Shown piece after piece: positions 17,892-27,089 of a stretch of 50,995 bases of DNA. Source of the DNA: Pseudogracilibacillus auburnensis (GTDB taxonomy: Bacteria; Bacillota; Bacilli; Bacillales; Amphibacillaceae); NCBI RefSeq assembly GCF_003201975.1, contig NZ_QJJQ01000004.1, positions 192,780-243,774 on the forward strand, given 5' to 3'. The translations under genes were made by a program, and so were the position numbers. Position 1 is the first letter of the stretch. The number at the start of each line of letters is the position of its first letter. Below the pieces are notes generated by a model, which saw nothing but the letters and a program-made list of their open reading frames with translations, ran no database searches and was not told where the DNA came from.

Positions 17892-18212
17892 TTATTTATT
17901 GATTTTTGTCATTGTAGCATAGATCGATACAGGCTTTCCTCCCGTATTGGTGAAACCGAGCTGATCTTCAGGATTACAATAGATGATATCCCCTTCATTA
18001 ACTTCAAGATCCTTCCCGTCAATTGAGAATGTCCCGTTTCCTTCGATGACAAGTAAATATAGTTCACGTCCTGGATGATTATGAGGTCTCATCTCTTGAT
18101 TAGGGAGAAAATTGAGTAAAAAGACAGTGCTATGTTTATGCTTAATAATGTCTATTTTGGTAAACCGATCTTCCTTGAATTGTTGTGCTTTTTTTATGGA
18201 ATGGTTGTCCAT
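17892..18212 (-). CDS. Single-domain cupin protein
   Basis: A 106-residue cupin_2 protein. The first cupin motif is RPHNHPGRELYLLVIEGNG (two His and a Glu as likely metal ligands, near 41-50); the second, VNEGDIIYCNPEDQLGFTN, has no clear His, so metal binding may be altered. AGGAGGG lies 8 bases before the ATG. It stands alone and antisense to both dehydratases. Cupins of this size are sugar isomerases, dioxygenase-like enzymes or ligand sensors; none can be selected here. Confidence 0.8.
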   Translation of the reverse strand: MDNHSIKKAQQFKEDRFTKIDIIKHKHSTVFLLNFLPNQEMRPHNHPGRELYLLVIEGNGTFSIDGKDLEVNEGDIIYCNPEDQLGFTNTGGKPVSIYATMTKINK

Positions 18213-18628
18213 TTCTTTCCCTCCTAATGGTATGTTTTGTGTATACTTTTAAGGTACTATAATTCCAAGTTGGATACAACTCGTTTAATACAGGTCATTC
18301 TCTGTACGTGCATCTTCCAAAAAGACAAATATATTAGCTAAAGCGTAAATTATATCCCCATCGGTTTTTAACACTATGATTTCACCCTTGTCCAAGAAAA
18401 CTTTGCACTAGAAATGTATTTTTACAAATATTCAAGTGGATATGTTATAGTTGTTGTAAGTTCAGTAAAAGCTCATCATGTAAAAATTTAGGATGAATGA
18501 TCGACTTTTGTTGGTTAGAACATGAAACGCTTATATACTGATGTTCACATTAACTTGTTCTTCCGTAATATAAAATATTCATTATTTTTGTTTCATATAA
18601 CATTAAAACGTAGAAAGGTGGCAATGAA
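18213..18628. other. Leader region between cupin gene and second dehydratase
   Basis: About 415 AT-rich bases that must hold divergent promoters for both genes. I looked for a T-box (no AGGGTGG-type sequence or stem array) and a clear CodY box and saw neither. Confidence 0.4.
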
Positions 18629-20314
18629 ATGACGAAAGATTTACGAATAAATAGTAAAGTATTTGATGGAACAATGAAATCGCCAAACCGTGCAATGCTT
18701 CGTGCTGTTGGATTTACAGATGAAGATTTCAAAAAACCAATGGTAGGCATTGCTAGCACATGGAGTGAGGTTACTCCGTGTAACATACATATTAAAGATT
18801 TAGCAGAAAGAGCAAAAAAAGGCGCCCGTGAAGCTGGTGGAGCACCGATGATTTTTAATACGATTACTGTATCTGATGGTATTTCAATGGGAACGGAGGG
18901 TATGCGCTACTCATTACCAAGCCGTGACGTGATTGCAGATTCAATTGAAACAGTTGTAGGTGCTGAAAGCTTGGATGCGCTCGTAACAATCGGTGGTTGT
19001 GATAAAAACATGCCTGGTTGCATGATTGCGATTGCAAATGCAGAAGTTCCATCCGTTTTTGTTTATGGTGGAACGATCCGTCCTGGAAAACTAGATGGTG
19101 AAGATATTGATTTAGTATCTGTTTTTGAAGGGGTAGGACAAAACAACAAAGGTGATATTGATGATGATCAATTAAGACGTATCGAGTGCCATGCATGTCC
19201 TGGAGCAGGCTCATGTGGTGGAATGTACACAGCAAATACAATGGCGTCAGCAATTGAAGCGATGGGAATGAGCTTACCAGGTAACGCTGCAAAACCAGCA
19301 ACATCGGAAGAAAAGTCTGAAGAATGTGAAGAAGCAGGTAAAGCAGTGTACAATTTACTTGAAAAAGGCATTTATCCAAAAGACATTATGACAAAAGAGG
19401 CATTTGAAAATGCAATTACTGTCGTTATGGCTCTTGGTGGTTCAACAAATGCGATTCTACATTTACTTTCCATGGCACATGCAATTGACGTTGATTTAAC
19501 CATTGACGATTTCAATGACATTCAAAAAAGAGTTCCACATATTGCCGATTTAAAGCCGAGCGGTAAATATGTAATGGAAGATTTATATAAAGTCGGTGGT
19601 GTGCAAGCCGTCATGAAATTACTCCATGAAAATGGTTACTTACACGGAGATTGTTTAACTGTTACAGGTAAAACATTAGCCGAAAACTTAAAAGATGCAC
19701 CATCATTAAAAGAAGGGCAAAAAGTAATTACACCGCTTGATCAGCCGAAACGTAAAGATGGCCCACTTATCGTGTTAAAAGGGAATTTATCCCCAAGTGG
19801 TGCAGTTGCAAAGGTTTCGGGTGTAAAAGTAAAACATCACGAAGGACCTGCACGTGTATTTAATACAGAGCGTGAAGCGACTGAAGCGGTGATGAATGAT
19901 GAAATCAACGAAGGAGACGTACTTGTCATTCGTTATGTCGGACCAAAAGGTGGACCTGGAATGCCTGAGATGTTATCTATTTCTGCCATTTTAGTTGGAA
20001 AAGGACTCGGGGAAAAGGTTGCCCTTTTAACGGACGGACGTTTCTCTGGAGGGACACACGGCCTAGTCGTTGGACATATTACTCCGGAAGCGCAAGTTGG
20101 TGGACCGATCGCACTTTTAGAGGAAGGCGATGTTGTAACGATCGATTCTGAAGCACAAGAAATTTCCGTAGCGGTTTCAGATGAAGAGCTTGCAAAACGC
20201 CGTGAGAACTGGGAAGCACCACCTTTATATGCGAAAGGTGTCTTAGGAAAATACGCACATAACGTATCTTGTGCATCCATTGGAGCGGTCACGGATCGTT
20301 TTGACGAAAGATAA
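18629..20314 (+). CDS. ilvD: Dihydroxy-acid dehydratase, IlvD type 2
   Basis: A 561-residue IlvD/Edd-family protein of a subgroup different from the one at 15.6 kb. It has [14 protein letters not shown] instead of a Cys at the first site, [12 protein letters not shown], and [19 protein letters not shown], a pattern shared by DHADs of B. cereus, actinobacteria and cyanobacteria. This is a good candidate for the biosynthetic enzyme. The ATG has AAAGGTGG 8 bases upstream. It is monocistronic with a strong terminator, and no other valine/isoleucine gene is adjacent. Confidence 0.9.
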   Translation: MTKDLRINSKVFDGTMKSPNRAMLRAVGFTDEDFKKPMVGIASTWSEVTPCNIHIKDLAERAKKGAREAGGAPMIFNTITVSDGISMGTEGMRYSLPSRDVIADSIETVVGAESLDALVTIGGCDKNMPGCMIAIANAEVPSVFVYGGTIRPGKLDGEDIDLVSVFEGVGQNNKGDIDDDQLRRIECHACPGAGSCGGMYTANTMASAIEAMGMSLPGNAAKPATSEEKSEECEEAGKAVYNLLEKGIYPKDIMTKEAFENAITVVMALGGSTNAILHLLSMAHAIDVDLTIDDFNDIQKRVPHIADLKPSGKYVMEDLYKVGGVQAVMKLLHENGYLHGDCLTVTGKTLAENLKDAPSLKEGQKVITPLDQPKRKDGPLIVLKGNLSPSGAVAKVSGVKVKHHEGPARVFNTEREATEAVMNDEINEGDVLVIRYVGPKGGPGMPEMLSISAILVGKGLGEKVALLTDGRFSGGTHGLVVGHITPEAQVGGPIALLEEGDVVTIDSEAQEISVAVSDEELAKRRENWEAPPLYAKGVLGKYAHNVSCASIGAVTDRFDER

Positions 20315-20319
20315 TGTAG

Positions 20320-20354
20320 AAAAAACTATCTCGATTTTTTGAGATAGTTTTTTT
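20320..20354 (+). terminator. Strong rho-independent terminator
   Basis: AAAAAACTATCTC and GAGATAGTTTTTT flank a GATTTTTT loop; classic stem and T tail just after the second dehydratase. Confidence 0.92.
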
Positions 20355-20359
20355 AATGT

Positions 20360-20560
20360 ATTTCTAGAAATTCCTTGCATACGGGAGAGTGTGACGTACC
20401 ACTTTATCCACAATTTCATGAAACTTATGCTCAATGGAGTTCGCCACATGTCCCATTCTCCACAATTCCGCGAAACACTTCGCCTTTGACGTTCGCTCCG
20501 TAATCTCCTTACATCATGTCCGCCGCATTTTGTCACAGATTATCATGAAATGTTATAAGT
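20360..20560. repeat. GC-richer repeat patch
   Basis: Non-coding sequence with an internal near-repeat: TCCACAATTTCATGAAAC near 20407 and TCCACAATTCCGCGAAAC near 20459, spaced by about 52 bases, each followed by a C-rich stretch. The 97-codon antisense frame crossing it has no ribosome binding site and is rejected. Confidence 0.45.
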
Positions 20561-20566
20561 GAAAAT

Positions 20567-21784
20567 TCACGATTTTTTAATAAAAGGTACCTTTATCCCC
20601 TCATCTATAAACATATTTTCCTCTATATTGATATAGCTCATCGTATTTCGTATCCAATAGAGAGTAGGGGTGATTTTAAATAGATTCGTATCATGCTGAT
20701 TCTCAAAAGAAATAATAAAATAGTCCATTGCGCGTCTAATCGTAAAACGTGTTTTATATTCATCAACTAGCTCATAAGTACCTTCCATCTTTTTATGATC
20801 GTTTAAGTGGATGATCTTAGGATGTTTTGGTGCAAAAATCTCATCACTATTGCTAGGCTGATGTAAATAGGTTACTATTTGTTGTTCATATTCAGGGTTT
20901 ATTTCTTCATTTGTTAAAAGGACGATCAATTTTTCCTCATTAAAAGAGTAATGGCAATATGCTGAATAACCTGGCCAACTACCGGTATGACCAAATGAAT
21001 CTTCTCCGATAACAAATCCATAACCATAATTTTTATTAAACATGGATGGGGTTAAAGCAAGTTTTAACAGTTTATGGGGTATCAACTTACCCTGAATAAA
21101 ACCTTTTAAAAATTGAGCGATTTCTTTTGCGGTAGAGTAAATTTCCCCATCTCCATAAAAATCATGCATATCAATCTGTTTAAAAATAGGGTCATCTTTT
21201 AATGGAATAAATTTATTGAATCGATAATCGAATAATTTACCAACAGCAATATACTCATAATTAGGATTAGTTGTTGTATAGTGAAGGTCGAGAGGTAATG
21301 CAATCATTTTTTGTAAACATTCCTCATAAGAAAGCCCTGTTTCCTTTTCAATTATTTTAGCTAGCAATACATAGTTTGTATTCGAATAAAACCATCCTTC
21401 ACCCGCAAGAAAATCAGGTTCGGCTATCTGTAAAATATCTTCTATATTTTTAATTTGCTTGTTACCTGTATATTCAGGAATACCTGATGTATGTGAAAGC
21501 AATTGTTCAATAGTTACATCTTTAAACGTATTCGACCTAAACCAAGTGTTTAATGTATCATTAAGACCAACCTGTTTTTTTTCCACAAGCTGTAAAAGGA
21601 GAACAGCTGTATACATCTTACTTAACGATGCAATATTAAATAACGTCTTCTCTGTAATAGGTATAGAATGGTTAATGTCTTGATACCCGAATTGTAAATC
21701 CGCAATAAAATGATTGCTATTTTCCACATAAATTGCACCATGAAATGATTGTCTTTTTAATGTAGCTTTTATATTATTTATCAT
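20567..21784 (-). CDS. Beta-lactamase/penicillin-binding-protein-fold serine hydrolase (class C-like)
   Basis: A 405-residue cytosolic-looking protein without a signal peptide. Catalytic motifs of the class C serine hydrolase family are present: SLSK (S53-K56), YSN (Y133-S-N135) and HTG near 270 in place of KTG. About 100 extra C-terminal residues form a beta-rich domain common in this family. Members include esterases, D-amino-peptidases and PBP4*-like proteins. The ATG has AAGGAGC upstream and the promoter region carries the same 13-base motif as the MarR gene 500 bases upstream, so MarR probably controls it. The real substrate is unknown. Confidence 0.85.
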   Translation of the reverse strand: MINNIKATLKRQSFHGAIYVENSNHFIADLQFGYQDINHSIPITEKTLFNIASLSKMYTAVLLLQLVEKKQVGLNDTLNTWFRSNTFKDVTIEQLLSHTSGIPEYTGNKQIKNIEDILQIAEPDFLAGEGWFYSNTNYVLLAKIIEKETGLSYEECLQKMIALPLDLHYTTTNPNYEYIAVGKLFDYRFNKFIPLKDDPIFKQIDMHDFYGDGEIYSTAKEIAQFLKGFIQGKLIPHKLLKLALTPSMFNKNYGYGFVIGEDSFGHTGSWPGYSAYCHYSFNEEKLIVLLTNEEINPEYEQQIVTYLHQPSNSDEIFAPKHPKIIHLNDHKKMEGTYELVDEYKTRFTIRRAMDYFIISFENQHDTNLFKITPTLYWIRNTMSYINIEENMFIDEGIKVPFIKKS

Positions 21785-21803
21785 ATTTTATGCTCCTTAT
21801 CAT

Positions 21804-21817
21804 ATTAGATAACTAAC
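21804..21817. promoter_or_regulatory. Candidate MarR operator upstream of the serine hydrolase gene
   Basis: ATTAGATAACTAAC, an imperfect TTAG/CTAA inverted repeat, 20 bases upstream of the hydrolase start. The same TTAGATAACTAACATA occurs upstream of the marR-type gene. Confidence 0.6.
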
Positions 21818-21835
21818 ATATTTGTCGTGAGAGGA

Positions 21836-22273
21836 TTACTTAAATTCCTTTATTGCAATTCTCTCTAGCTTTTTTGTAATTCTCTCCAACTCTTTTAATT
21901 CGGAAGATGTTAATTTAGAAAATAATCGATTTGCTACGGCTCGTTCGACATGTTCTTGTTTTTCGAAATATTCCAGCCCTTTTTTATCCAGTGTAATATA
22001 CACTTCACGACGATTTAAAGAATTGATCGAACGCTGGATAAAATGCTTTTTTTCCATTTTTGCGATAAGTTGGCTCACCGCACTAGAACTAATATGCATT
22101 TCTCTAGCTATTTCACCAACGGTTACTTTTTTAGCAAAATAGACTATATCTAACAAAACTGCCTGTTGTGTAGTGATCGAACTAGCTAGATATTTTCTGT
22201 AATGTTTATAAATTAACCGATTCATTAAATAATCTGCCTCGTTTATTTGTTTTACATGCTTATAAAGATCCAA
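21836..22273 (-). CDS. MarR-family transcriptional regulator
   Basis: A 145-residue MarR protein with a helix-turn-helix in VTVGEIAREMHISSSAVSQLIAKMEKKHFIQR and the wing NSLNRREVYITLDKKG. The frame opens at a GTG at 22282, directly next to the AAGGGTGG at 22280-22287; a TTG at 22273 gives a 6-base gap and is preferred. Its own upstream region carries a GTTAG-ATAA-CTAAC palindrome, and the serine hydrolase downstream carries the same motif, indicating autoregulation and control of its neighbour. Confidence 0.85.
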   Translation of the reverse strand: MDLYKHVKQINEADYLMNRLIYKHYRKYLASSITTQQAVLLDIVYFAKKVTVGEIAREMHISSSAVSQLIAKMEKKHFIQRSINSLNRREVYITLDKKGLEYFEKQEHVERAVANRLFSKLTSSELKELERITKKLERIAIKEFK

Positions 22274-22293
22274 AAAAACCACCCTTTTAATGA

Positions 22294-22307
22294 GTTAGAT
22301 AACTAAC
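22294..22307. promoter_or_regulatory. Candidate MarR operator upstream of marR-type gene
   Basis: GTTAGATAACTAAC, a GTTAG/CTAAC inverted repeat with 4-base spacer, 21 bases upstream of the chosen TTG start. Confidence 0.6.
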
Positions 22308-22526
22308 ATATTAAAAGATTTATGGAATAAGATCAACAAATATATAAATCTTTAAATGAAAAAGTTGTCGTTTTTAGCAAAATAAATGGCTTTCTTTGTC
22401 ACAAAAGAGTCAATTTCTTTATTAAAAACTCCATTAAATAGATTGCAAGTATGAGATAATCATGACAATAGAAAGATGGAATTAATTAATAAAAGCAAAA
22501 ATTTTCACAGGTAAAGGAGCGATATA

Positions 22527-23327
22527 ATGGAGCAATATGTTACTGTAGGAGAAAATAATATATATGTATCCATAAAAGGGGAAGGACCTCCTATTGTTCT
22601 CATTCATGGAACTGCATCTTATCACTTTTGTTGGAGAAATATAGTTGCTACATTGTCTGAAAATTATTCAGTATATGCATTGGATTTACTCGGTTATGGT
22701 GAAAGTGATAAGCCAGTTAATGCTTGTTATAGTAAAGAGGCGCATGCCCAAAGAGTGATAGAAGTTCTACGGAAATTAAATCTTTCATCTGTCCATTTAA
22801 TAGGACATTCAATGGGTGGAGAGGTCTCTGTTCATGTTGCATTAAAAGCACCAGAACTGGTAGAAGACTTGACACTCATTGCCCCTGATGGTTTTCGCAA
22901 AGGGGTTCATTCATTTACTAAATATATTGCAAAACGAGGTTTGCTAAATGGCATGTTTAAAGGCATGTTAAGACGACCACCGAAGCCAAAGATGATGTCG
23001 CGAATGCTTGGTCTCCCAATTGAAACACTTACACCGGATTTATTAGCTGGTTGGACAAAACCTTATTCTGATCCTAATATGCCTTATATCATTACGAAAA
23101 CATTGGCAGATGATGATACAGGCGTCATTTCAAGTAAGGTTTGCCAATTATCTTTACGCGTATTATTAATTTATGGGACGAATGATAAGCTAGTTCCACA
23201 ACATGTATTTAGAGCTTACGAAAAGGAACTACCGAATATTTCAGTCGAAAAATATGAGGGTTTTGGTCATGTGTTAATGGAAGAATGTCCTGAAAAGTTG
23301 ACTGAATCAATTCTTAGGTTTATTTGA
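22527..23327 (+). CDS. Alpha/beta hydrolase
   Basis: A 266-residue alpha/beta-hydrolase: oxyanion HGT motif (LIHGTASYHFCW, near 26), nucleophile elbow GHSMGGE with S94, probable acid D near 217 (YGTNDKLVP) and catalytic H near 247 (GFGHVLMEE). A cap region around 130-180 is basic. The family includes esterases, MenH-like and haloalkane dehalogenase-like enzymes. The ATG has AAAGGAG at 8 bases. It is divergent from marR, with 250 bases between that may be shared regulatory DNA. Substrate unknown. Confidence 0.85.
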   Translation: MEQYVTVGENNIYVSIKGEGPPIVLIHGTASYHFCWRNIVATLSENYSVYALDLLGYGESDKPVNACYSKEAHAQRVIEVLRKLNLSSVHLIGHSMGGEVSVHVALKAPELVEDLTLIAPDGFRKGVHSFTKYIAKRGLLNGMFKGMLRRPPKPKMMSRMLGLPIETLTPDLLAGWTKPYSDPNMPYIITKTLADDDTGVISSKVCQLSLRVLLIYGTNDKLVPQHVFRAYEKELPNISVEKYEGFGHVLMEECPEKLTESILRFI

Positions 23328-23451
23328 ACAATACAAGTATTTGGATTTCTTTCTTGAAAATTAGCAAGAATTTCAAGGGGAATTCAATTTAATTTTAAAA
23401 GATAAAGTATGACCAACAACAAGTTAATAAACTTTCAGTAATAAAAAAAGA

Positions 23452-23483
23452 AATGGGAGTCAAGTTATAGTCTTGACCCCATT
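23452..23483. terminator. Bidirectional terminator
   Basis: ATGGGAGTCAAG and CTTGACCCCAT arms (one bulge). On the minus strand it is followed by TTTCTTTTTTT, suiting the metal ABC operon that ends at 23555; on the plus strand it follows the alpha/beta hydrolase. Confidence 0.75.
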
Positions 23484-23554
23484 ATTATTAGAAATTTCCC
23501 GGCAAATAAAAGAGAGAGATGTCAAAGTTACCGGAAAATCTCTAAACTATTTTT

Positions 23555-24550
23555 TTAATTGCTGAGTCCATCAGTGATAATATCGATATTGTAGTTTAAA
23601 TATTTTACATACGTATCGACTTCTTCACCAGGATTTCCAATTTCATCTGAGTAAATAGGTTTTTCATAAATATCAACTCCAGACTCTTTAGAAACTGTTT
23701 CCATCGGACGTTCATCTACGTTTGATTCAATGAATAAAATAGGTACATTGTTTACTTGAATGTATTCAACCAATGATTTAATTTGTTCAGGTGAACCATT
23801 TTCTTCCGTGTCTACCCTCCAAATACATTCCTCTTCCAATCCATATCGATCAAGCATATATTGGAACGCACATTCACTCGTTACTAAAATTTTGTTTTCT
23901 TCAGGTAGTTCCCCTAATTTTTGTTCATAATCCTGATCAATTGCATGTAATCTTTCTAAGTATGCTTCAGCTTGTTCTTCATAATACTCTTTGTTGTCAG
24001 GGTCTACCTCAACAAAAGCATCACGCATATCTTCTACCATACGAATTCCGACAACTGGATCGATGAATGAATGAGGGTTTATCTCTTCTTCCCTTGTAGC
24101 CTCATCTTGAAGGTACATCGGCTCCACCTGTTCTGTTAAACTGAAGACTTTTGACTCATCTTGACCAACAGAATCAATCAGTTTGAAAAACCATCCTTCT
24201 TTTCCACCTTCTAAGTTCATTCCGTTATAGAATAAAATATCTGCATCCGTTGCTTTTTTGATATCTTCTGGTAAAGGTTCATATTCATGAGGGTCTGTTC
24301 CTGTTGGTACTAGGTTATGAACTTCAACTTTATCTCCACCGACTTCTTTTACCATATCTGTAATAATGGTAAAAGAAGAAACAACTTGTAATTTATCACC
24401 ATTATTTTCTGTTTCTGTTGACTCAGTCGATACGTCATTATTTTCTGATATATCTTGCTCCTTATTTGAAGCGTCATTGTTCCCTCCACAAGCTGCAAGT
24501 ATAAGTAATGCAAAACTTGCTACAAAAATAAACCTAAAAATATTTCTCAT
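23555..24550 (-). CDS. mntA: Manganese-type metal ABC transporter binding lipoprotein (cluster A-I)
   Basis: A 331-residue lipoprotein: signal MRNIFRFIFVASFALLILAAC, then an acidic linker and a TroA/PsaA fold. The four ligands fit the Mn2+/Fe2+ pattern His-His-Glu-Asp: DPHEYEP, NPHSFID, TSECAFQY and IYSDEIG. The Zn-type His-rich loop is absent. The frame is open to 24661, but that overlaps the permease gene; the ATG at 24550 with AAGGG at about 5 bases gives a proper signal peptide. It is the last gene of the ATPase-permease-binding protein operon. Confidence 0.88.
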   Translation of the reverse strand: MRNIFRFIFVASFALLILAACGGNNDASNKEQDISENNDVSTESTETENNGDKLQVVSSFTIITDMVKEVGGDKVEVHNLVPTGTDPHEYEPLPEDIKKATDADILFYNGMNLEGGKEGWFFKLIDSVGQDESKVFSLTEQVEPMYLQDEATREEEINPHSFIDPVVGIRMVEDMRDAFVEVDPDNKEYYEEQAEAYLERLHAIDQDYEQKLGELPEENKILVTSECAFQYMLDRYGLEEECIWRVDTEENGSPEQIKSLVEYIQVNNVPILFIESNVDERPMETVSKESGVDIYEKPIYSDEIGNPGEEVDTYVKYLNYNIDIITDGLSN

Positions 24551-24612
24551 TATTCCCTTACTCTCCTTTGATATAATTAATATATTTTTCAACTTTTCAC
24601 ATACAAAAGCTA

Positions 24613-25473
24613 TTATTTTTCGATCGCAATTTTGCGTTTGTTTTTTTGAATTATTCTCCAAAACACGCCTTGTTTCGGTGAAAAGAGAAATACAAGAATG
24701 AATATTGCTGTTGTTGCTAATACAATGATTGGCCCAGAAGGCAAGTTATAAAGAAAACTAAAATAAAGCCCAATGATCGACGAGGCTGCTCCGAAAAAAG
24801 CAGCTAAAAAGATCATCGTTGATAATCGGTTCGTTAATAAATAGGCGGTGGATGCCGGAGTTATTAACATGGACACAACTAGAACAACGCCGACTGTTTG
24901 TAAAGATGCAACCGTTACTAACGTTAATAAAACCATAATTCCATAATGAATGAATCTGACCTTTAAGCCGTAAGCAGCTGCCATTGTTTCATCAAAACTT
25001 GAAACAAGTAATTCCTTATAAAAAATTAATACAGCTAACAAGACAATCGCACCAACAATTAACGTAATGACCATATCAGATGTACGCACGGATAAGACGT
25101 TACCAAATAATATTTGAGTTAAATCTGTTGCACTTTGTGCTGCCGTAATTAATACGATCCCGAGAGCAAACATGGCAGAAAAAACTAAGCCAATCGAAGA
25201 ATCATTTTTGATACGACTATTTTGACTTATCACTCCAATACCTAGCGCAGTTAAAACACCTGTCACAACTGCTCCATAGAAGAAATTGATTCCGAGCATA
25301 TAGGAAATGGCGACACCTGGCAGAACCGCATGGGAAATGGCATCTCCCATTAAGGCCATACCACGTAATACGATAAAACTACCAATAACACCACATATAA
25401 TTCCTACCATAATGGAAGTAATAAAAGCTTTTTGTAGAAATTCATACGTTATTAAATCTTGAAAAAAATCCAC
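24613..25473 (-). CDS. mntC: Metal ABC transporter permease
   Basis: A 286-residue ABC-3 family permease with about 8 membrane segments; GMALMGDAISHAVLPGVAISYMLG near 35-60 and LVVSMLITPASTAYLLTNRL near 200 are signature stretches. Start codon overlaps the ATPase stop by 1 base, so translation is coupled. B. subtilis mntABCD has two permeases; only one is present here, which presumably forms a homodimer. Confidence 0.9.
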   Translation of the reverse strand: MDFFQDLITYEFLQKAFITSIMVGIICGVIGSFIVLRGMALMGDAISHAVLPGVAISYMLGINFFYGAVVTGVLTALGIGVISQNSRIKNDSSIGLVFSAMFALGIVLITAAQSATDLTQILFGNVLSVRTSDMVITLIVGAIVLLAVLIFYKELLVSSFDETMAAAYGLKVRFIHYGIMVLLTLVTVASLQTVGVVLVVSMLITPASTAYLLTNRLSTMIFLAAFFGAASSIIGLYFSFLYNLPSGPIIVLATTAIFILVFLFSPKQGVFWRIIQKNKRKIAIEK

Positions 25474-26216
25474 TATACCCCTACCCCCAGACCTTGAGAC
25501 AATGCAAGCTTCATTTTAAAGCAACGTTCCATATTTTCTGTCTGGAATACTTGTTGGACAGGTCCAGCTCCATATAATTCTTTATTGATAAGAATCAGAT
25601 CATCAAAATAGTTTTCTACTTTAGATAAATCATGGTGTACGACAAAAATAGTTTTTCCCGCATTACGTAAATCTTTTAAAATATTTATAATGATTTCTTC
25701 ACTTGCAACGTCGATCCCTACAAAGGGTTCGTCTAAGAAAAAGAAATCAGCTTTTTGTGCTAAAGCTCGTGCTAAAAAAACACGTTGTTGCTGTCCTCCT
25801 GACAATTCAGCTATTTGTCTATTACTGAATTCTTGCATACCGACTTTTTCTAGACATTGAGCAGCCAACTCTTTCTCTTCTTTCTTAGGTCGTTTAAATA
25901 AACCTAGATTCGGAAATGTCCCAAGTAAAACGGTGTCTTTCACAATGATCGGGAAATCCCAATCGATGTTGCTTCTTTGCGGTACGTAGGCAATTTTTTT
26001 ACGGAGGTTATGAATTGGTTGATCGCAAATTACAACAGTACCGCTATCTTTAGGGATTAAGCCTAACGCCGCCTTCATCATCGTTGATTTACCAGCACCA
26101 TTTGGTCCAACAATCCCGATCAAATTACCTGTTTTGAAAGAAAACGATACGTCCCTTACAACCTCATTACCGTAGTAAGAAACACTTAAATTCTTTACAT
26201 CAATTGTACCTTTCAA
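25473..26216 (-). CDS. mntB: Metal ABC transporter ATPase
   Basis: A 247-residue ATPase with Walker A GPNGAGKSTMM (near 37), Q-loop YVPQRSNIDWDFP, signature LSGGQQQR (near 141), Walker B FFFLDEP and the switch H (VVHHD). YVPQ-DWDFP is typical of Mn/Zn/Fe A-I importers. The TTG start at 26216 follows GAAGGTGA. First gene of the operon, with MntR-like boxes upstream. Confidence 0.92.
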   Translation of the reverse strand: MKGTIDVKNLSVSYYGNEVVRDVSFSFKTGNLIGIVGPNGAGKSTMMKAALGLIPKDSGTVVICDQPIHNLRKKIAYVPQRSNIDWDFPIIVKDTVLLGTFPNLGLFKRPKKEEKELAAQCLEKVGMQEFSNRQIAELSGGQQQRVFLARALAQKADFFFLDEPFVGIDVASEEIIINILKDLRNAGKTIFVVHHDLSKVENYFDDLILINKELYGAGPVQQVFQTENMERCFKMKLALSQGLGVGV

Positions 26217-26273
26217 TTATTTCACCTTCTCACAAATGTTTTTATTTATATATATATTTGTAATACGTTAAAA

Positions 26274-26290
26274 TTTTTACCTAGTGCAAC
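26274..26290 (-). promoter_or_regulatory. MntR-like box of the metal ABC operon
   Basis: Minus strand GTTGCACTAGGTAAAAA resembles the MntR sites before B. subtilis mntA and mntH (TTTGCNTNAGGNAAA-type, half palindromic). It lies 58 bases upstream of the ATPase start, consistent with Mn2+-dependent repression. Confidence 0.55.
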
Positions 26291-26458
26291 ATTTATATAT
26301 ACATATTATTATATTTTTGACAGTTTGTAAATCATTTTTGCATTTTATATTAAATATAATTATGCATTAGTGTTTCATTGTTTGAATCATATCCTTGTGA
26401 ACTGAGACATTCCATTTATACAACGTGTGCAGTTAAGAATATCAATCGTATCATTCAA

Positions 26459-26640
26459 TATTTCACCTTCTCACAAATGTTTATATAAATATAATACTTC
26501 ACTTAGAACTAAATTTTTTACCTCATGCAAGATTAGCTGTATTTATCGTAATATATTTGTTTAGAAATGTAAAATATTTTCTATTTTATCTATATACATA
26601 TGAGGATAAATTAGTTCAATGTTAAGTGAGTTATTTTAAA
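26459..26640 (-). repeat. Decayed duplicate of the metal ABC operon promoter and gene start
   Basis: Plus strand TTTCACCTTCTCACAAATGT at 26461 repeats the one at 26221, and both are followed by AT-rich DNA and an MntR-like box (TTTTTTACCTCATGCAAG at 26514-26531 in this copy). Read on the minus strand, this copy has the same ribosome binding site followed by a start, giving LNDTIDILN and a stop about 20 codons on, which mirrors MKGTIDVKN of the true ATPase. So an old duplication left promoter, box, leader and the first codons. The second MntR box may still act. Confidence 0.6.
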
Positions 26641-26690
26641 AAATCGATCTTAATTTCAGTTAGATTAAAATGTTTATGGAAGAACATATA

Positions 26691-26738
26691 CCTCATTTTT
26701 GGAGTTTAAGTCGAAAGACTTGAAACCAAAAAATGAGG
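26691..26738 (+). repeat. Long hairpin with GAAA loop
   Basis: CCTCATTTTT at 26691-26700 and AAAAATGAGG at 26729-26738 pair, and an inner AAGTC-GAAA-GACTT stem closes it; together about 22 paired positions with 4 mismatches. It precedes the ISLre2 remnant and may belong to that element's end, or end a transcript. Confidence 0.5.
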
Positions 26739-26848
26739 CAACCAAGCAAAGCGCGGTAGGAAGCATAATTTGTTTTGCATGATAAAAGGATCTTCTTTTG
26801 TATAGTTAAGTTTACTACAACTACTACAAGAAAGAGGTCTCCCAAGTA

Positions 26849-27085
26849 ATGGCTAAAACGTTGTTAGAACTAGATGAGGCAATTGCTTTGGGAAGGGATA
26901 AAAAGGATTTATTTAAAAGACAAAGACCATTGCAATTTGAATCTGTCTTTGGATCGGTTGAACTAAAACGAAATTATTATCAGGACAGGGAGACGGGACA
27001 GTACGTTTACTTATTAGATCAACATCTTGCTTTTGATGGCACAAAAGGCATAAGTCCTGTTGTGCAGGATGAACGATTGAACTAA
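26849..27085 (+). pseudogene. ISLre2-family transposase fragment
   Basis: A 78-codon frame reading LQFESVFGSVELKRNYYQDRETGQYVYLLDQHLAFDGTKGISPVVQD, which matches the conserved N-terminal region of ISLre2 transposases (FGxxxxxRxYYxDxxxGxYVxLLD). The full protein is around 450 residues, so over 80 percent is missing. GAGGTC before the ATG suggests its original start is near. The remnant is cut at about 27085, where unrelated sequence in the opposite orientation begins. Confidence 0.75.
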
Positions 27086-27089
27086 ACAG

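Noticed and set aside
18213-18628. T-box leader before the second ilvD
   Set aside because: No AGGGTGG-type T-box or stem array.
26849-27085. Functional small protein gene
   Set aside because: It is a fragment of the ISLre2 transposase N-terminal region.
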